A DNA stretch of 25,592 nt from IMG/VR virus record IMGVR_UViG_3300022752_000353, positions 1 through 25,592 of that record. One strand, given 5' to 3'. The stretch's first letter is position 1. Every line of letters begins with the position of its first letter. Positions 6,008 to 13,150 of the stretch are shown piece after piece. Below the pieces are notes generated by a model. It was not told the DNA's origin. It searched no databases and saw only the letters and a list, made by a program, of their open reading frames with translations. Both the position numbers and the translations under genes were made by a program. This DNA comes from a virus.

Positions 6008-6596
6008 GAAATCAACCGCACCTATTACCCCTAAAAAGAAACGCAAGGGCGATCCGAAGAAAGGCTCCGCTTTCGAGCGAGAGTTCGCTCGAAAGCTATC
6101 CTTGTGGTGGAGTGAAGGAAAAGCCGACGATTGGTTCTGGCGGCTTGGTGGCTCGGGTGGCCGAGCCACCAACCGGGCCAAGTCGGGTAGGAACACAGCC
6201 AACGGCTATGGGGACATTGCAGCGCAATGTCCCGAAGCGCAGAAGTTGTTGAACATCGTCACTTTTGAACTTAAACGAGGGTATTCAAGCACGACCATCC
6301 AAGACCTGCTTGATAAGCCCAAAGGGCCGAATCAGATGCGGGACTTCATCGAGCAAGCGAAGCGTTCCGCTTCGCTTGCGGGTACTCCGTATTGGATTCT
6401 GGTTCTCAAGCGAGACAAGCGGGAAGAACTGATCGTAACCAATATGACTGGGAGTTATGACGCTTCGCGTTGTTGCCTTATGCGGTACGAAGGTTGCGAT
6501 GGGTTAGTTCTAGCCCGAACCGGATCGGAGTTTTGGAGTGATGATCGACGAAAAGCATTACAGGATTCGGTGAGACAATATGAAAATCCAGCGTAA
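6000..6596 (+). CDS. PD-(D/E)XK-like nuclease, possible Holliday-junction resolvase type
   Basis: A 198-residue protein. ATG 6000 has GGAGG 6 bases upstream; an upstream extension in the same frame lies over another gene and is rejected. After a Lys-rich N-terminus come GSAFEREFARKLSLWW (Glu26 or Glu28 as first acidic residue), then GDI (Asp72) and FELKRG (Glu90, Lys92), the spacing of a PD-(D/E)XK nuclease core. The layout resembles Hjc-type resolvases and RecB-like phage nucleases, which would fit the recombination genes around it. Four hairpins of 10-12 bp are packed within 310 bases of this gene. The nuclease fold is well supported; the substrate is inferred. Confidence 0.75.
   Translation: MPKKSTAPITPKKKRKGDPKKGSAFEREFARKLSLWWSEGKADDWFWRLGGSGGRATNRAKSGRNTANGYGDIAAQCPEAQKLLNIVTFELKRGYSSTTIQDLLDKPKGPNQMRDFIEQAKRSASLAGTPYWILVLKRDKREELIVTNMTGSYDASRCCLMRYEGCDGLVLARTGSEFWSDDRRKALQDSVRQYENPA
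6069..6379 (+). other. Cluster of four perfect hairpins inside the nuclease gene
   Basis: Stems: 6069-6080/6085-6096 (12 bp, 4-base loop), 6145-6156/6161-6172 (12 bp, GTGG loop), 6211-6220/6224-6233 (10 bp, 3-base loop) and 6353-6364/6368-6379 (12 bp, TTC loop). All are in coding sequence, all differ in sequence, and none has a T-tract. Confidence 0.85.
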
Positions 6597-7587
6597 AGAA
6601 TTCCTTCGTCACCTAGAGTCCTGCGCCCCTGGCTTGTCCTCTACCGAGAACATTGAGCAGTCTGACTGCTTTCTGTTCTCCAACGGGAAGGTCTACACCT
6701 TCAACGACGAGGTACTCTGCCAACAGGATACCATTGTCAATTTCCGCTGCGCGGCTCCTGCGAAGCCGCTTTTGGAAACCCTGCGTAAGCTCACCGAGGA
6801 TGAGATCGACGTTGAGTACAAAGACGACCGATTGGTAATCAAGTGTGCCAACGTCCGTCAGATCAAACTCAATGTTCACCCCGAAGTCATCCCCCACTAT
6901 GAAGCGGTGGATGCCGCAGGCGAGTGGGCAGACGTTCCACCGGTGTTCGCAGACGCATTGGCGATGGCCGCCGATTCGGCGGCCAAAGACTCCGAAGCAT
7001 GGGAACTGACCTGCGTTGAACTCAGCCCCCGTGGCCTACAGGCCACGGATGCGTTCCAGGCAATCCGCTACAAGCTGGATTGCCCAATCAGCAAGCCGAC
7101 GCTTATCAAGCGTTCGGCTTGCGGTGCGGTAAACGGCCTGGGCGTTGCCGCCCTGGCCGAATCGGAAGGTTGGTTGCATTTCAAAACGTATACCGGACTG
7201 CAAGTTGCAGTCCGGACGTACAACGGATCGTTGCCGGATCTTTCGGATGCGTTTCGATCAGAATCGGAGGCTAGCGTTAGGCTACCCTCTTGCCTACTCG
7301 ACGCATTGCAGAAGGCAACTGCGTTCCTCGCTGACACCGGAACTGGGAAGCAAGCCCAGTTCCGGCTCAAGCCTGGGAAAATTATGGTGCGTGGACAGAA
7401 CGAAAGTGGGATTTATGAGGAAGTCCGAGACGTACAATACGATGGGCCTGCCAGAGCGTTTGGGATCAACCCAAAGTATGTCCAAACGCTTCTCAAGCAT
7501 GACTATCCGGTTTCGCTGACGCAGACTGCTTTGCGTATTCGTGGCGAATCCTTTGTGTTCCTTACTTCGATGGAGACGGTGGTATGA
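6580..7587 (+). CDS. DNA polymerase III beta-like sliding clamp
   Basis: A 335-residue protein resembling the bacterial beta clamp (three tandem beta-alpha-beta repeats) more than the T4 gp45 clamp. Cues are LSSTENIEQSDCFLF near the N-terminus, the FADALAMAADSAAKDS helix and the ELSPRGLQATDAFQAIRYKLD strand pair in the central third, and the C-terminal FGINPKYVQTLLKH followed by LRIRGESFVFLTSMETVV, which imitates the end of a beta clamp. Length is slightly short of the usual 360-380. It would encircle DNA and tether a polymerase. It overlaps the nuclease by 17 bases and the next gene by ATGA. Strand-level homology needs a structure search, but the overall call is comfortable. Confidence 0.7.
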   Translation: MKIQRKEFLRHLESCAPGLSSTENIEQSDCFLFSNGKVYTFNDEVLCQQDTIVNFRCAAPAKPLLETLRKLTEDEIDVEYKDDRLVIKCANVRQIKLNVHPEVIPHYEAVDAAGEWADVPPVFADALAMAADSAAKDSEAWELTCVELSPRGLQATDAFQAIRYKLDCPISKPTLIKRSACGAVNGLGVAALAESEGWLHFKTYTGLQVAVRTYNGSLPDLSDAFRSESEASVRLPSCLLDALQKATAFLADTGTGKQAQFRLKPGKIMVRGQNESGIYEEVRDVQYDGPARAFGINPKYVQTLLKHDYPVSLTQTALRIRGESFVFLTSMETVV

Positions 7588-8333
7588 GCGAGTTCAAAGT
7601 TGGCGACGAGGTTTGGGTTAAATGCAAGGTAACAGAAGGTTGGTCAGGTATGGTTCCGCTTATTTACGGAGCCGTGGCCTTTCGGGCTGATCCGGACGAC
7701 TGCAAGCTCGTCGAGCCCGAGGCGGTTGAGCAACCCGTAAAGAAAGAACCGACTGAGGCGCAGAAGATCGCAGAGCGAACCCTGAAAGCGATTTGGGCAA
7801 CTCAAGATCAGCCGAAGCCCGAGCCAGATCCGCAGAGGCCATTTCAGGTCGGTGACTTAGTAGAAGTGTGCAACCCCCATTTAGGCACACACGGCCACCG
7901 TGGGGTCGTTACAGAGGTTCTGGCCGGATTAGAGGGCGTTAAAGTAAATATCAATAATTGCTGGTTCGTATTATCGCACAAGAGCCTTCGGCTAGCCAAA
8001 CCTGAACCAGATCCAGTTGTCGAGCAACCCTCGACAACTGAACCCGAAGCCAAGCGACCCGAGACTACCACCACACACTACGGCCCAGACATCAGCAAAG
8101 TCAGTTTTGAGTTTACCCAAGAACCCAATACCCTCGGCACGACCGATGCCTCGGGTTGCGGATCTGAGGATCTGACCGTCGAGTGCGAATACCAACTCCC
8201 CGGAGAGGAGCCGTTCTTCGTCATCCGATCCACTTCGGGTTGGTCTTTCGACGAACCCGAAACATTACTTGCCCTACTGAACTCTGTAAAGGATGCTGAG
8301 AAGAAATGCCGCTGTTCGCTTCCGCAAAGCTAA
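7584..8333 (+). CDS. Hypothetical protein with two SH3/KOW-like barrels
   Basis: A 249-residue protein built from two similar modules joined by Pro/Glu linkers. The first is at residues 2-45 (FKVGDEVWVKC...GAVAFRADPDDCKLV). The second is at about 89-135 (FQVGDLVEVCN...RGVVTEV...NNCWFVLSHKSLRL). The F.VGD.V pattern and short strands suggest SH3-like or KOW-type barrels. A third region (about 165-249) has FEFTQEP and FFVIRSTSGWSF segments and no known match. The start overlaps the clamp stop by ATGA and the end overlaps the UDG-exonuclease by 28 bases, so it may be an adaptor in the replication complex; that is inference from position. Confidence 0.65.
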   Translation: MSEFKVGDEVWVKCKVTEGWSGMVPLIYGAVAFRADPDDCKLVEPEAVEQPVKKEPTEAQKIAERTLKAIWATQDQPKPEPDPQRPFQVGDLVEVCNPHLGTHGHRGVVTEVLAGLEGVKVNINNCWFVLSHKSLRLAKPEPDPVVEQPSTTEPEAKRPETTTTHYGPDISKVSFEFTQEPNTLGTTDASGCGSEDLTVECEYQLPGEEPFFVIRSTSGWSFDEPETLLALLNSVKDAEKKCRCSLPQS

Positions 8334-9526
8334 CCAAGTCTTTGCCCGTCGTCCCGCTTTGCGGGACGTGCAAGGCAGACCGAAATTGCCAGCATCCAAA
8401 GCAGACTTGGCCGGGTAAACCGGCCAAAGTCGTCTTTGTGGTCGATAAAGCCGGTGACGACGCGCCGGATGCCCTCCTAAACGGCCAATTTGGCCGTTTA
8501 GGGACAGTTTGCAGTCGGGTTGGCGTAACTCTCGATGCTTACCCTAAAGTGCCCGCAGCGGCCTGCCCAGGGGCCTCAAACGAGGCGTGGAGGCATTGCC
8601 AACCGCTTGTGGCGAGCGAACTCGCTCGCCTCAACCCCGAAATCGTCATTCCCTACGGGCCAAGAGCCACGCAGTCGGTCATTGGCCGGTATTGGCAACA
8701 GCCTGCCGAGCTTTACGACCGGTGGTACGGCGCGGTGATCCCTTGCAGGGATCTCAACGCCTGGATCTGCCCGGTGGGCCTAATGGGCGAACACAAACGG
8801 ATGCTCGACGTGTCGAGCATGTTTGAGTACAAGTACCTACGGGATGCGATGCGAATATCGGGCCGCCCGTGGCCCGATGGGTGCGTACCGCTAGACAGTC
8901 GAATTCGGCAGGTCTACCACGCCCAAGAGATCATCGCCGAACTGGACAAGATCACCAAGACGGCCAAGATTGCGGCGTTCGACTACGAAACCACCGGGCT
9001 AAAGCCTGAGTGGGACAACCAGTTAATCGTGTCGATGGCGGTGGCATACGTCGCCGAAGGCGACGTACATTGTATATCATTCCCGGTATTCGCCGATACG
9101 CAGGATGCGATTCGGCGATTCCTGGTATCAGACATCCAAAAGATTGCTGCGAACATGAAGTTCGAGGATCGGTGGAGCCGATCCAAGCTGGGGGTTCAGG
9201 TTCGCCGGTGGTGGTGGGATACGATGCAGGCCGCGCATTGGGAGAATCCCAATAGCGGCATCACGGGCTTGGAGTTTCAGGCGTTTGCGAAGTTGGGCGT
9301 GCCCTACTTCGCTGATGACGTAGATTCGTTCTTCGAGTCCGAGGAAAATTCTCAGCGAAACAAGATATTCTCGATTCCCACGCCAAAGCTCCTGACGTAT
9401 AACGGGATGGATGCCATAGTCGAATTACTGCTGGCTTCGATGCAGATGGTCGAGAATGGCATCATCAAGGAACACTTCGTACCTAGTAAGTACCTACCAG
9501 CAAAATGCTCACAGAAATCCACCTGA
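8306..9526 (+). CDS. Family-4-like uracil-DNA glycosylase fused to a DnaQ/PolA-type 3'-5' exonuclease
   Basis: A 406-residue two-domain protein. Residues 1-185 resemble an iron-sulfur uracil-DNA glycosylase: CGTC (Cys19, Cys22) with Cys87 and Cys98 as likely cluster ligands, VVFVVDKAGDDAP as the substrate loop, and IVIPYGPRATQSVIG as the Rossmann-like strand after the last Cys. Residues 220-385 form a 3'-5' exonuclease: FDYETTG (Asp226, Glu228), ANMKFEDRW (Asn283, Asp288) and LLTYNGMDA (Tyr365, Asp369). This matches the N-terminal part of some phage family A polymerases (SPO1 type), but the protein stops where the polymerase domain should begin. It overlaps the Rad50-like start by 22 bases. 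The usual HPSP motif of UDG is not evident, so glycosylase activity is uncertain. Confidence 0.8.
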   Translation: MPLFASAKLTKSLPVVPLCGTCKADRNCQHPKQTWPGKPAKVVFVVDKAGDDAPDALLNGQFGRLGTVCSRVGVTLDAYPKVPAAACPGASNEAWRHCQPLVASELARLNPEIVIPYGPRATQSVIGRYWQQPAELYDRWYGAVIPCRDLNAWICPVGLMGEHKRMLDVSSMFEYKYLRDAMRISGRPWPDGCVPLDSRIRQVYHAQEIIAELDKITKTAKIAAFDYETTGLKPEWDNQLIVSMAVAYVAEGDVHCISFPVFADTQDAIRRFLVSDIQKIAANMKFEDRWSRSKLGVQVRRWWWDTMQAAHWENPNSGITGLEFQAFAKLGVPYFADDVDSFFESEENSQRNKIFSIPTPKLLTYNGMDAIVELLLASMQMVENGIIKEHFVPSKYLPAKCSQKST

Positions 9527-10635
9527 CCAATTTCCAGGCCCACCGCGACCGACACTTGACGTTCGTTCCGAACGTCAATGTCATTGTTGGCCCCACAAAC
9601 GCAGGTAAGTCGTCCGTCTTTCGTGCAATCCGGTGGCTTGTGGAACACAAGCCGATCACCGGATTGCAGACGTTTGACGAGCCTCATACCGAAGTGACCA
9701 TCGCCTCCGAGAGAGGCGAGGCCACTCGATTCAAGCACCCGTCCGAAGGGTATGGCTACAAGGTTGGAGACGCAATCTTCGTGGCGTGCGCCACGAAGCA
9801 ACCATCCGAAGTCCAAGCTACGCTTGGACTCTCGGAAATAAACCTGCAAGGCCAACACGATGCTCCGTTTCTGCTGACGCTATCCCCCGGCCAGATGGCA
9901 AAGGAACTCAATCGCATTGTGGACTTGTCGATCATCGACAAGGCTAATTCTATAGCCGCGAGCAATGCCACCAGAACCAAGGGCGAACTCTCGGCGATGG
10001 AAACCATCGCCGAGAAACAGAAAGCCGAACTTGACCAGATCGCCTGGATTCCAGGCGTTCTGGCTCAGCATGAATCATTAGTAGTATTTATGCAAGAGTT
10101 GCAGTATAAGCAAAATCGATACACGCAGTTATCTGACAAGTCGCAGGTAATCGACGATCTATCCAAATCTCTGCTAGCATTAGAAAGCCTGATACTAGGC
10201 TTGCAAGCCTTGGCCGATCAGGCCAAGGCTCTCGCCGACAAGCAGAATCGCCGCAAGGCGATTCTGACGACAGTTGCACCTTTGGCCGACGTGTCGGCCA
10301 AAATCAGTTTAGTTAATACTGTTGGATCAGGATTAGCAAAACTGAAAAAGCAGGGCGAGCAGATTGCCGCTAAGCAATCCCGATTCGTTGTATTGCAATC
10401 TGCAATACAACGCCTCGCATCGACTAAAGAGATCCACGGCGACGTGGATCTCCTGCTAGAAGCAAGCAAGCGACTCGCAGAGTCGCGAGCGAAGCAAACA
10501 AAGCTGATGCGATTGTTGGAGAGCATAGCAGATTGGCAGGGGACTTACAGAGTAGCTTGTCAATCTGTCACCGAGTTAGAAACCAAAATCAAATTAGTGA
10601 GAGAAGTATGTCCGACGTGCAAAAGGCCCCTTTAG
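9505..10635 (+). CDS. Rad50/SbcC-like ATPase, N-terminal half ending at the zinc hook
   Basis: A 376-residue protein. It begins with the ABC-type ATPase N-lobe: IHLTNFQAHRDRHLTF, Walker A GPTNAGKSS (29-37) and a Q-loop-like LQGQHDAPFLL near residue 118. From about 130 to 365 it is a long coiled coil, and the last residues are VCPTCKRPL, with Cys369 and Cys372 forming a CxxC zinc hook four residues before the stop. No signature motif or Walker B is present; these are in a separate gene downstream (11871-12434). The two halves would meet to form a working ATPase, clamped at the hook, and act with the Mre11-like nuclease encoded between them. The gene is dense with perfect hairpins. The phage-type QAH...NVIVGP start resembles known phage SbcC-like N-lobes. 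Confidence 0.85.
   Translation: MLTEIHLTNFQAHRDRHLTFVPNVNVIVGPTNAGKSSVFRAIRWLVEHKPITGLQTFDEPHTEVTIASERGEATRFKHPSEGYGYKVGDAIFVACATKQPSEVQATLGLSEINLQGQHDAPFLLTLSPGQMAKELNRIVDLSIIDKANSIAASNATRTKGELSAMETIAEKQKAELDQIAWIPGVLAQHESLVVFMQELQYKQNRYTQLSDKSQVIDDLSKSLLALESLILGLQALADQAKALADKQNRRKAILTTVAPLADVSAKISLVNTVGSGLAKLKKQGEQIAAKQSRFVVLQSAIQRLASTKEIHGDVDLLLEASKRLAESRAKQTKLMRLLESIADWQGTYRVACQSVTELETKIKLVREVCPTCKRPL
9625..9667 (+). other. Nested two-stem inverted repeat inside the Rad50-like gene
   Basis: Outer stem 9625-9634/9658-9667 (10 bp) encloses inner stem 9635-9642/9646-9653 (8 bp) with a GAA loop; only GATC (9654-9657) is unpaired. The whole can form an 18-bp interrupted hairpin within a gene, just after the Walker A coding segment. 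Confidence 0.8.
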
Positions 10636-11519
10636 CCATCCTGTGTTCGGATCTCCACTTGCGGGAGACTACTCCGAGTGCCAGGGCCGAAAAGGACTGG
10701 TACGAGGTCATGGAGAACCATCTCAACGCCTTAGGGCAGGCATCTTGTCGATGGAGTTCCCCGATCATCTGCGCAGGTGACGTGTTCGACCGATGGAATC
10801 CATCGAGCGAACTCGTCCGATTCGCCATCCAGAAGCTACCCCGAATGGCGGCTATTCCAGGCCAACACGACCTTCGTTACCACGACTATGAAAGTAGGCT
10901 CCGAGGAGCCTACGGATGTTTGGTTGCCGCTGAGGTCATATACGATCTACCCGCAGGCCAATGGGACGGAGTTCCTGCCGAGGGCTTGCAAGTGTGGGCA
11001 ATGCCTTGGGGTCGGTGGGAACCGCCGACCGAGGCTGACAATCTCCCCTTCTATGGAATCAAGCTGGGAGTCCTGCACAAATACGCATGGAGCAACCAGT
11101 TCAACTGCCACGCCAAAGCCGACGAGTCGTCTCGTTTCGAGCGACTCTACCCCAACCTCGATGCCATGATTATCGGGGACAACCACATCCCTTGGATGCT
11201 ACCCAACGTGATGAACCACGGTGGGTTCATCCCGCAAAACGCCGATCAGAAATCCCTAGTGCCCCACTACGGAGTCCTGATGTCAGACGGCTCCATTGAG
11301 AAGCATCCCTACGACGTGCCTGAGCCTGTTTGGGCAGAATCATGGCAACCTGAGATCGAGGATGCCAAGGTGGCATCCGAGGTCATCCAAGAGTTGCTGG
11401 ATCTCCAACACACCGGCGATTCATTCCTAGAAACCTTGGAGCGTTCCGTAGATGCCGTTCCGCCACGGACTGCTCACATCCTTAGGCAAATGCTTGCGGA
11501 TCTGAAACAAGATGGCTGA
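10608..11519 (+). CDS. SbcD/Mre11-like nuclease
   Basis: A 303-residue calcineurin-like phosphoesterase that would work with the Rad50-like halves to cut DNA ends and hairpins. Motifs: SDLHL (Asp15, His17), AGDVFDRW (Asp58, Asp61), PGQHDLRYH (Gln86, His87, Asp88) and IIGDNHIPW. The usual GNHD motif is GQHD here; the Asn-to-Gln change also appears in phage relatives I know of. ATG 10608 is preferred over an upstream in-frame ATG at 10533 because the extra residues do not look like the fold and would lie inside the Rad50-like gene. The gene overlaps the hook-coding end of the N-half by 28 bases. Confidence 0.85.
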   Translation: MSDVQKAPLAILCSDLHLRETTPSARAEKDWYEVMENHLNALGQASCRWSSPIICAGDVFDRWNPSSELVRFAIQKLPRMAAIPGQHDLRYHDYESRLRGAYGCLVAAEVIYDLPAGQWDGVPAEGLQVWAMPWGRWEPPTEADNLPFYGIKLGVLHKYAWSNQFNCHAKADESSRFERLYPNLDAMIIGDNHIPWMLPNVMNHGGFIPQNADQKSLVPHYGVLMSDGSIEKHPYDVPEPVWAESWQPEIEDAKVASEVIQELLDLQHTGDSFLETLERSVDAVPPRTAHILRQMLADLKQDG

Positions 11520-11772
11520 TTTTGTTTGCGTAATCTGCAAAAACTTGGTCTATCGTATTCCAGAAGTACCTAGCCCAGACGTACAATACATCGCCTGCCC
11601 CTATGGTGGGGCAGGCGATAAACCATGCACACTCAAAGCCAGGAGAACTGATTGTGGACTATGCGGAAATTCAAAAGAGATTAGAGTCAGCCAAGACTCA
11701 GCGAACGAGATTGGAGGGACAGAAGGAGCAACTACTTCGCAACCTCAAGGATCTCGGACACGAGACGATTGA
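11512..11772 (+). CDS. Putative small zinc-binding protein (86 aa), overlapping the next gene
   Basis: The frame opens at ATG 11512, overlapping the Mre11-like stop by 8 bases. The first 55 residues hold CVIC, CPYG and KPC, which could bind zinc; a later CGLC pair lies in the part that overlaps the GTG-started gene at 11654 by 119 bases in another frame. The C-terminal 40 residues look like a by-product of that frame. It may be a real short zinc ribbon with an untidy end, or partly spurious. A 12-bp hairpin lies at 11590-11619. Confidence 0.45.
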   Translation: MADFVCVICKNLVYRIPEVPSPDVQYIACPYGGAGDKPCTLKARRTDCGLCGNSKEIRVSQDSANEIGGTEGATTSQPQGSRTRDD

Positions 11773-11902
11773 GTCAGCGCAGGCGGAAATCAAGGAACTC
11801 GAACAGTACATTGAAACCCATGAACCATCTTTCAACCAACAGTGTGACGAATTTTTTGCTGCTAACCAAGATGCAATCAACGCTCTCGGCAGCCTCAAAT
11901 AA
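11654..11902 (+). CDS. Coiled-coil protein, likely the descending coil of the split Rad50
   Basis: An 82-residue protein starting at GTG 11654, with AGGAG 8 bases upstream. It is a near-continuous charged heptad coil (IQKRLESAKTQRTRLEGQK, then IKELEQYIETHEPSF). It lies between the Mre11-like nuclease and the Rad50-like C-lobe and overlaps the latter by 32 bases in another frame, so it could supply the coil that leads back from the hook. The stop codon sits in a hairpin (11893-11910). A frameshift joining it to the C-lobe cannot be excluded. Confidence 0.7.
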   Translation: MDYAEIQKRLESAKTQRTRLEGQKEQLLRNLKDLGHETIESAQAEIKELEQYIETHEPSFNQQCDEFFAANQDAINALGSLK

Positions 11903-12434
11903 ATTTGAGGTTGCCTTGAAATCTGTCGAGAACAGCAAGTCGTCCATAGACGACTTGCGAGATCAGTATGAGGCCGCCTTGGCGGCCAAAGAGATTGTCC
12001 AACAGATCAGCATGGAGTGCCAAGAGGCTTGCCAGAAACGCATCGGGTACGTTGTTACCCGATGCTTGCAGGCAGTCTTTGGCGACCAAGCATTGAAGTT
12101 TCTGCTCGTTTTCGAGCGGAAACGGGGACAGACAGAAGTGCGCGGCGTACTTGTCGATGCGGAAGGTCACGAGCTTGACCCCCTCCAATCGTGCGGCGGC
12201 GGAATTTTAGACGTAGCAGCTTTCGGCTTGCGGCTCGCTTGCCTCATGCTGCAACGTCCTCAACCTGCCAGGGTTTTGATTCTGGACGAACCGTTCCGGT
12301 TCGTCTCGTCGCACTACCGCAGCAACGTCCGGGCACTTCTGTCTGAGCTTTCACAAGAGATGGGTGTGCAGATTATCATGGTGACGCACATCGAGGAATT
12401 TATGGACTTTGAAAACAGATTGGAGATCGAGTGA
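11871..12434 (+). CDS. Rad50/SbcC-like ATPase, C-terminal half
   Basis: A 187-residue protein holding the missing second half of the Rad50 ATPase: a short coil (residues 8-60), the ABC-type signature region SCGGGILDVAAFGLRL (107-122), Walker B VLILDEPF (135-142, Asp139 and Glu140), the D-loop area RFVSSHYRSN and the switch histidine in VTHIEEF (His173). ATG 11871 is chosen because the frame upstream of it reads across the coiled-coil gene and looks non-native. Without the N-lobe this protein has no Walker A, so it must pair with the product of the 9505 gene. The phage-type QSCGGG...DV..F.LRL motif is known from phage SbcC-like proteins. Confidence 0.85.
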   Translation: MQSTLSAASNKFEVALKSVENSKSSIDDLRDQYEAALAAKEIVQQISMECQEACQKRIGYVVTRCLQAVFGDQALKFLLVFERKRGQTEVRGVLVDAEGHELDPLQSCGGGILDVAAFGLRLACLMLQRPQPARVLILDEPFRFVSSHYRSNVRALLSELSQEMGVQIIMVTHIEEFMDFENRLEIE

Positions 12435-12664
12435 TGAACGGTGATGATTTAGCGCATCCGGTAAAATACTTGCGAGACGAGGATTTTTTCTTCCTTGGTG
12501 GCTTTACCAAACGCGAGAAGATTGCGGCAATGATGTTGCAGGGGATCTTGGCCAAACCCGAAGAAGGAAGGCAATTCCCGATTCATATCAACGTAGCAGA
12601 AGCAATTGAATACGCAGACGAATTGATTCGGCAATTATCGAAGAAGGTTCAAGATGCCAACTAA
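12434..12664 (+). CDS. Small phage protein (76 aa)
   Basis: Starts at ATG 12434, one base overlapping the Rad50 C-half stop; a GTG at 12431 is possible. The central FTKREKIAAMMLQGILA segment matches a motif that recurs in small proteins of many tailed phages (R...AAM.LQGLLA). The function of those proteins is unknown to me. The end overlaps the next start by 11 bases. Confidence 0.7.
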   Translation: MNGDDLAHPVKYLRDEDFFFLGGFTKREKIAAMMLQGILAKPEEGRQFPIHINVAEAIEYADELIRQLSKKVQDAN

Positions 12665-12914
12665 AGAACCAGTTCCACCACCACCACCAACCGGCGACGT
12701 AATCCCACCCTTAACCGACGACCAACGGCTCGAACTTGCGGCCTGTTATGCCGAACTGTGCGGTGTAGATCCCGAGGATAGGGAAGATTGGCGAACTGAA
12801 ATGGTTTCCGCTAAAGAGTGGGTTCGAGACTTGATGGCGGTTTGGGCTAGGCGAGCTAGAAAAAGAAAAACAAGCAACATACCGACATCACCGCCACCGC
12901 CACGAAAGCGATAA
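12654..12914 (+). CDS. Hypothetical proline-rich protein (86 aa)
   Basis: Begins with a Pro-rich stretch (PVPPPPPTGDVIPP), followed by a helical acidic centre (DDQRLELAACYAELCGV) and a basic, Pro-rich end (WARRARKRK, SPPPPRKR). No family recognised. It overlaps the preceding gene by 11 bases and ends 2 bases before the next start, consistent with the operon. Confidence 0.55.
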   Translation: MPTKEPVPPPPPTGDVIPPLTDDQRLELAACYAELCGVDPEDREDWRTEMVSAKEWVRDLMAVWARRARKRKTSNIPTSPPPPRKR

Positions 12915-12916
12915 AA

Positions 12917-13150
12917 ATGACCAGTGACCGATTCGAGTATGTCCTAAGGTACGGCAACACCCCAATCGACGACGACGTGGCACAAGCCATGTTCGTCGGA
13001 ACGGACGCGCCTGCTGGGTCTGCTGAAAAAATCGAAGTGATGCGCAAACGTGCAGAACTCGGCCAACCCATTTTCCATGAAAACGACCGATCCGATTGGC
13101 AAGGGATTGGCCTTACCTTTATCAAACCGAACCATGAGCAAGAATTGTAA
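12917..13150 (+). CDS. Hypothetical small protein (77 aa)
   Basis: No family recognised. Acidic, with YVLRYGNTPIDDDVAQAMF near the N-terminus and no membrane or metal motif. The start is 2 bases after the previous stop and the end overlaps the glycosyltransferase gene by 17 bases. Confidence 0.6.
   Translation: MTSDRFEYVLRYGNTPIDDDVAQAMFVGTDAPAGSAEKIEVMRKRAELGQPIFHENDRSDWQGIGLTFIKPNHEQEL

Noticed and set aside
11769-11870. Upstream extension of the Rad50 C-half
   Set aside because: The extra residues are an out-of-frame reading of the coiled-coil gene and do not look like a Rad50 coil.
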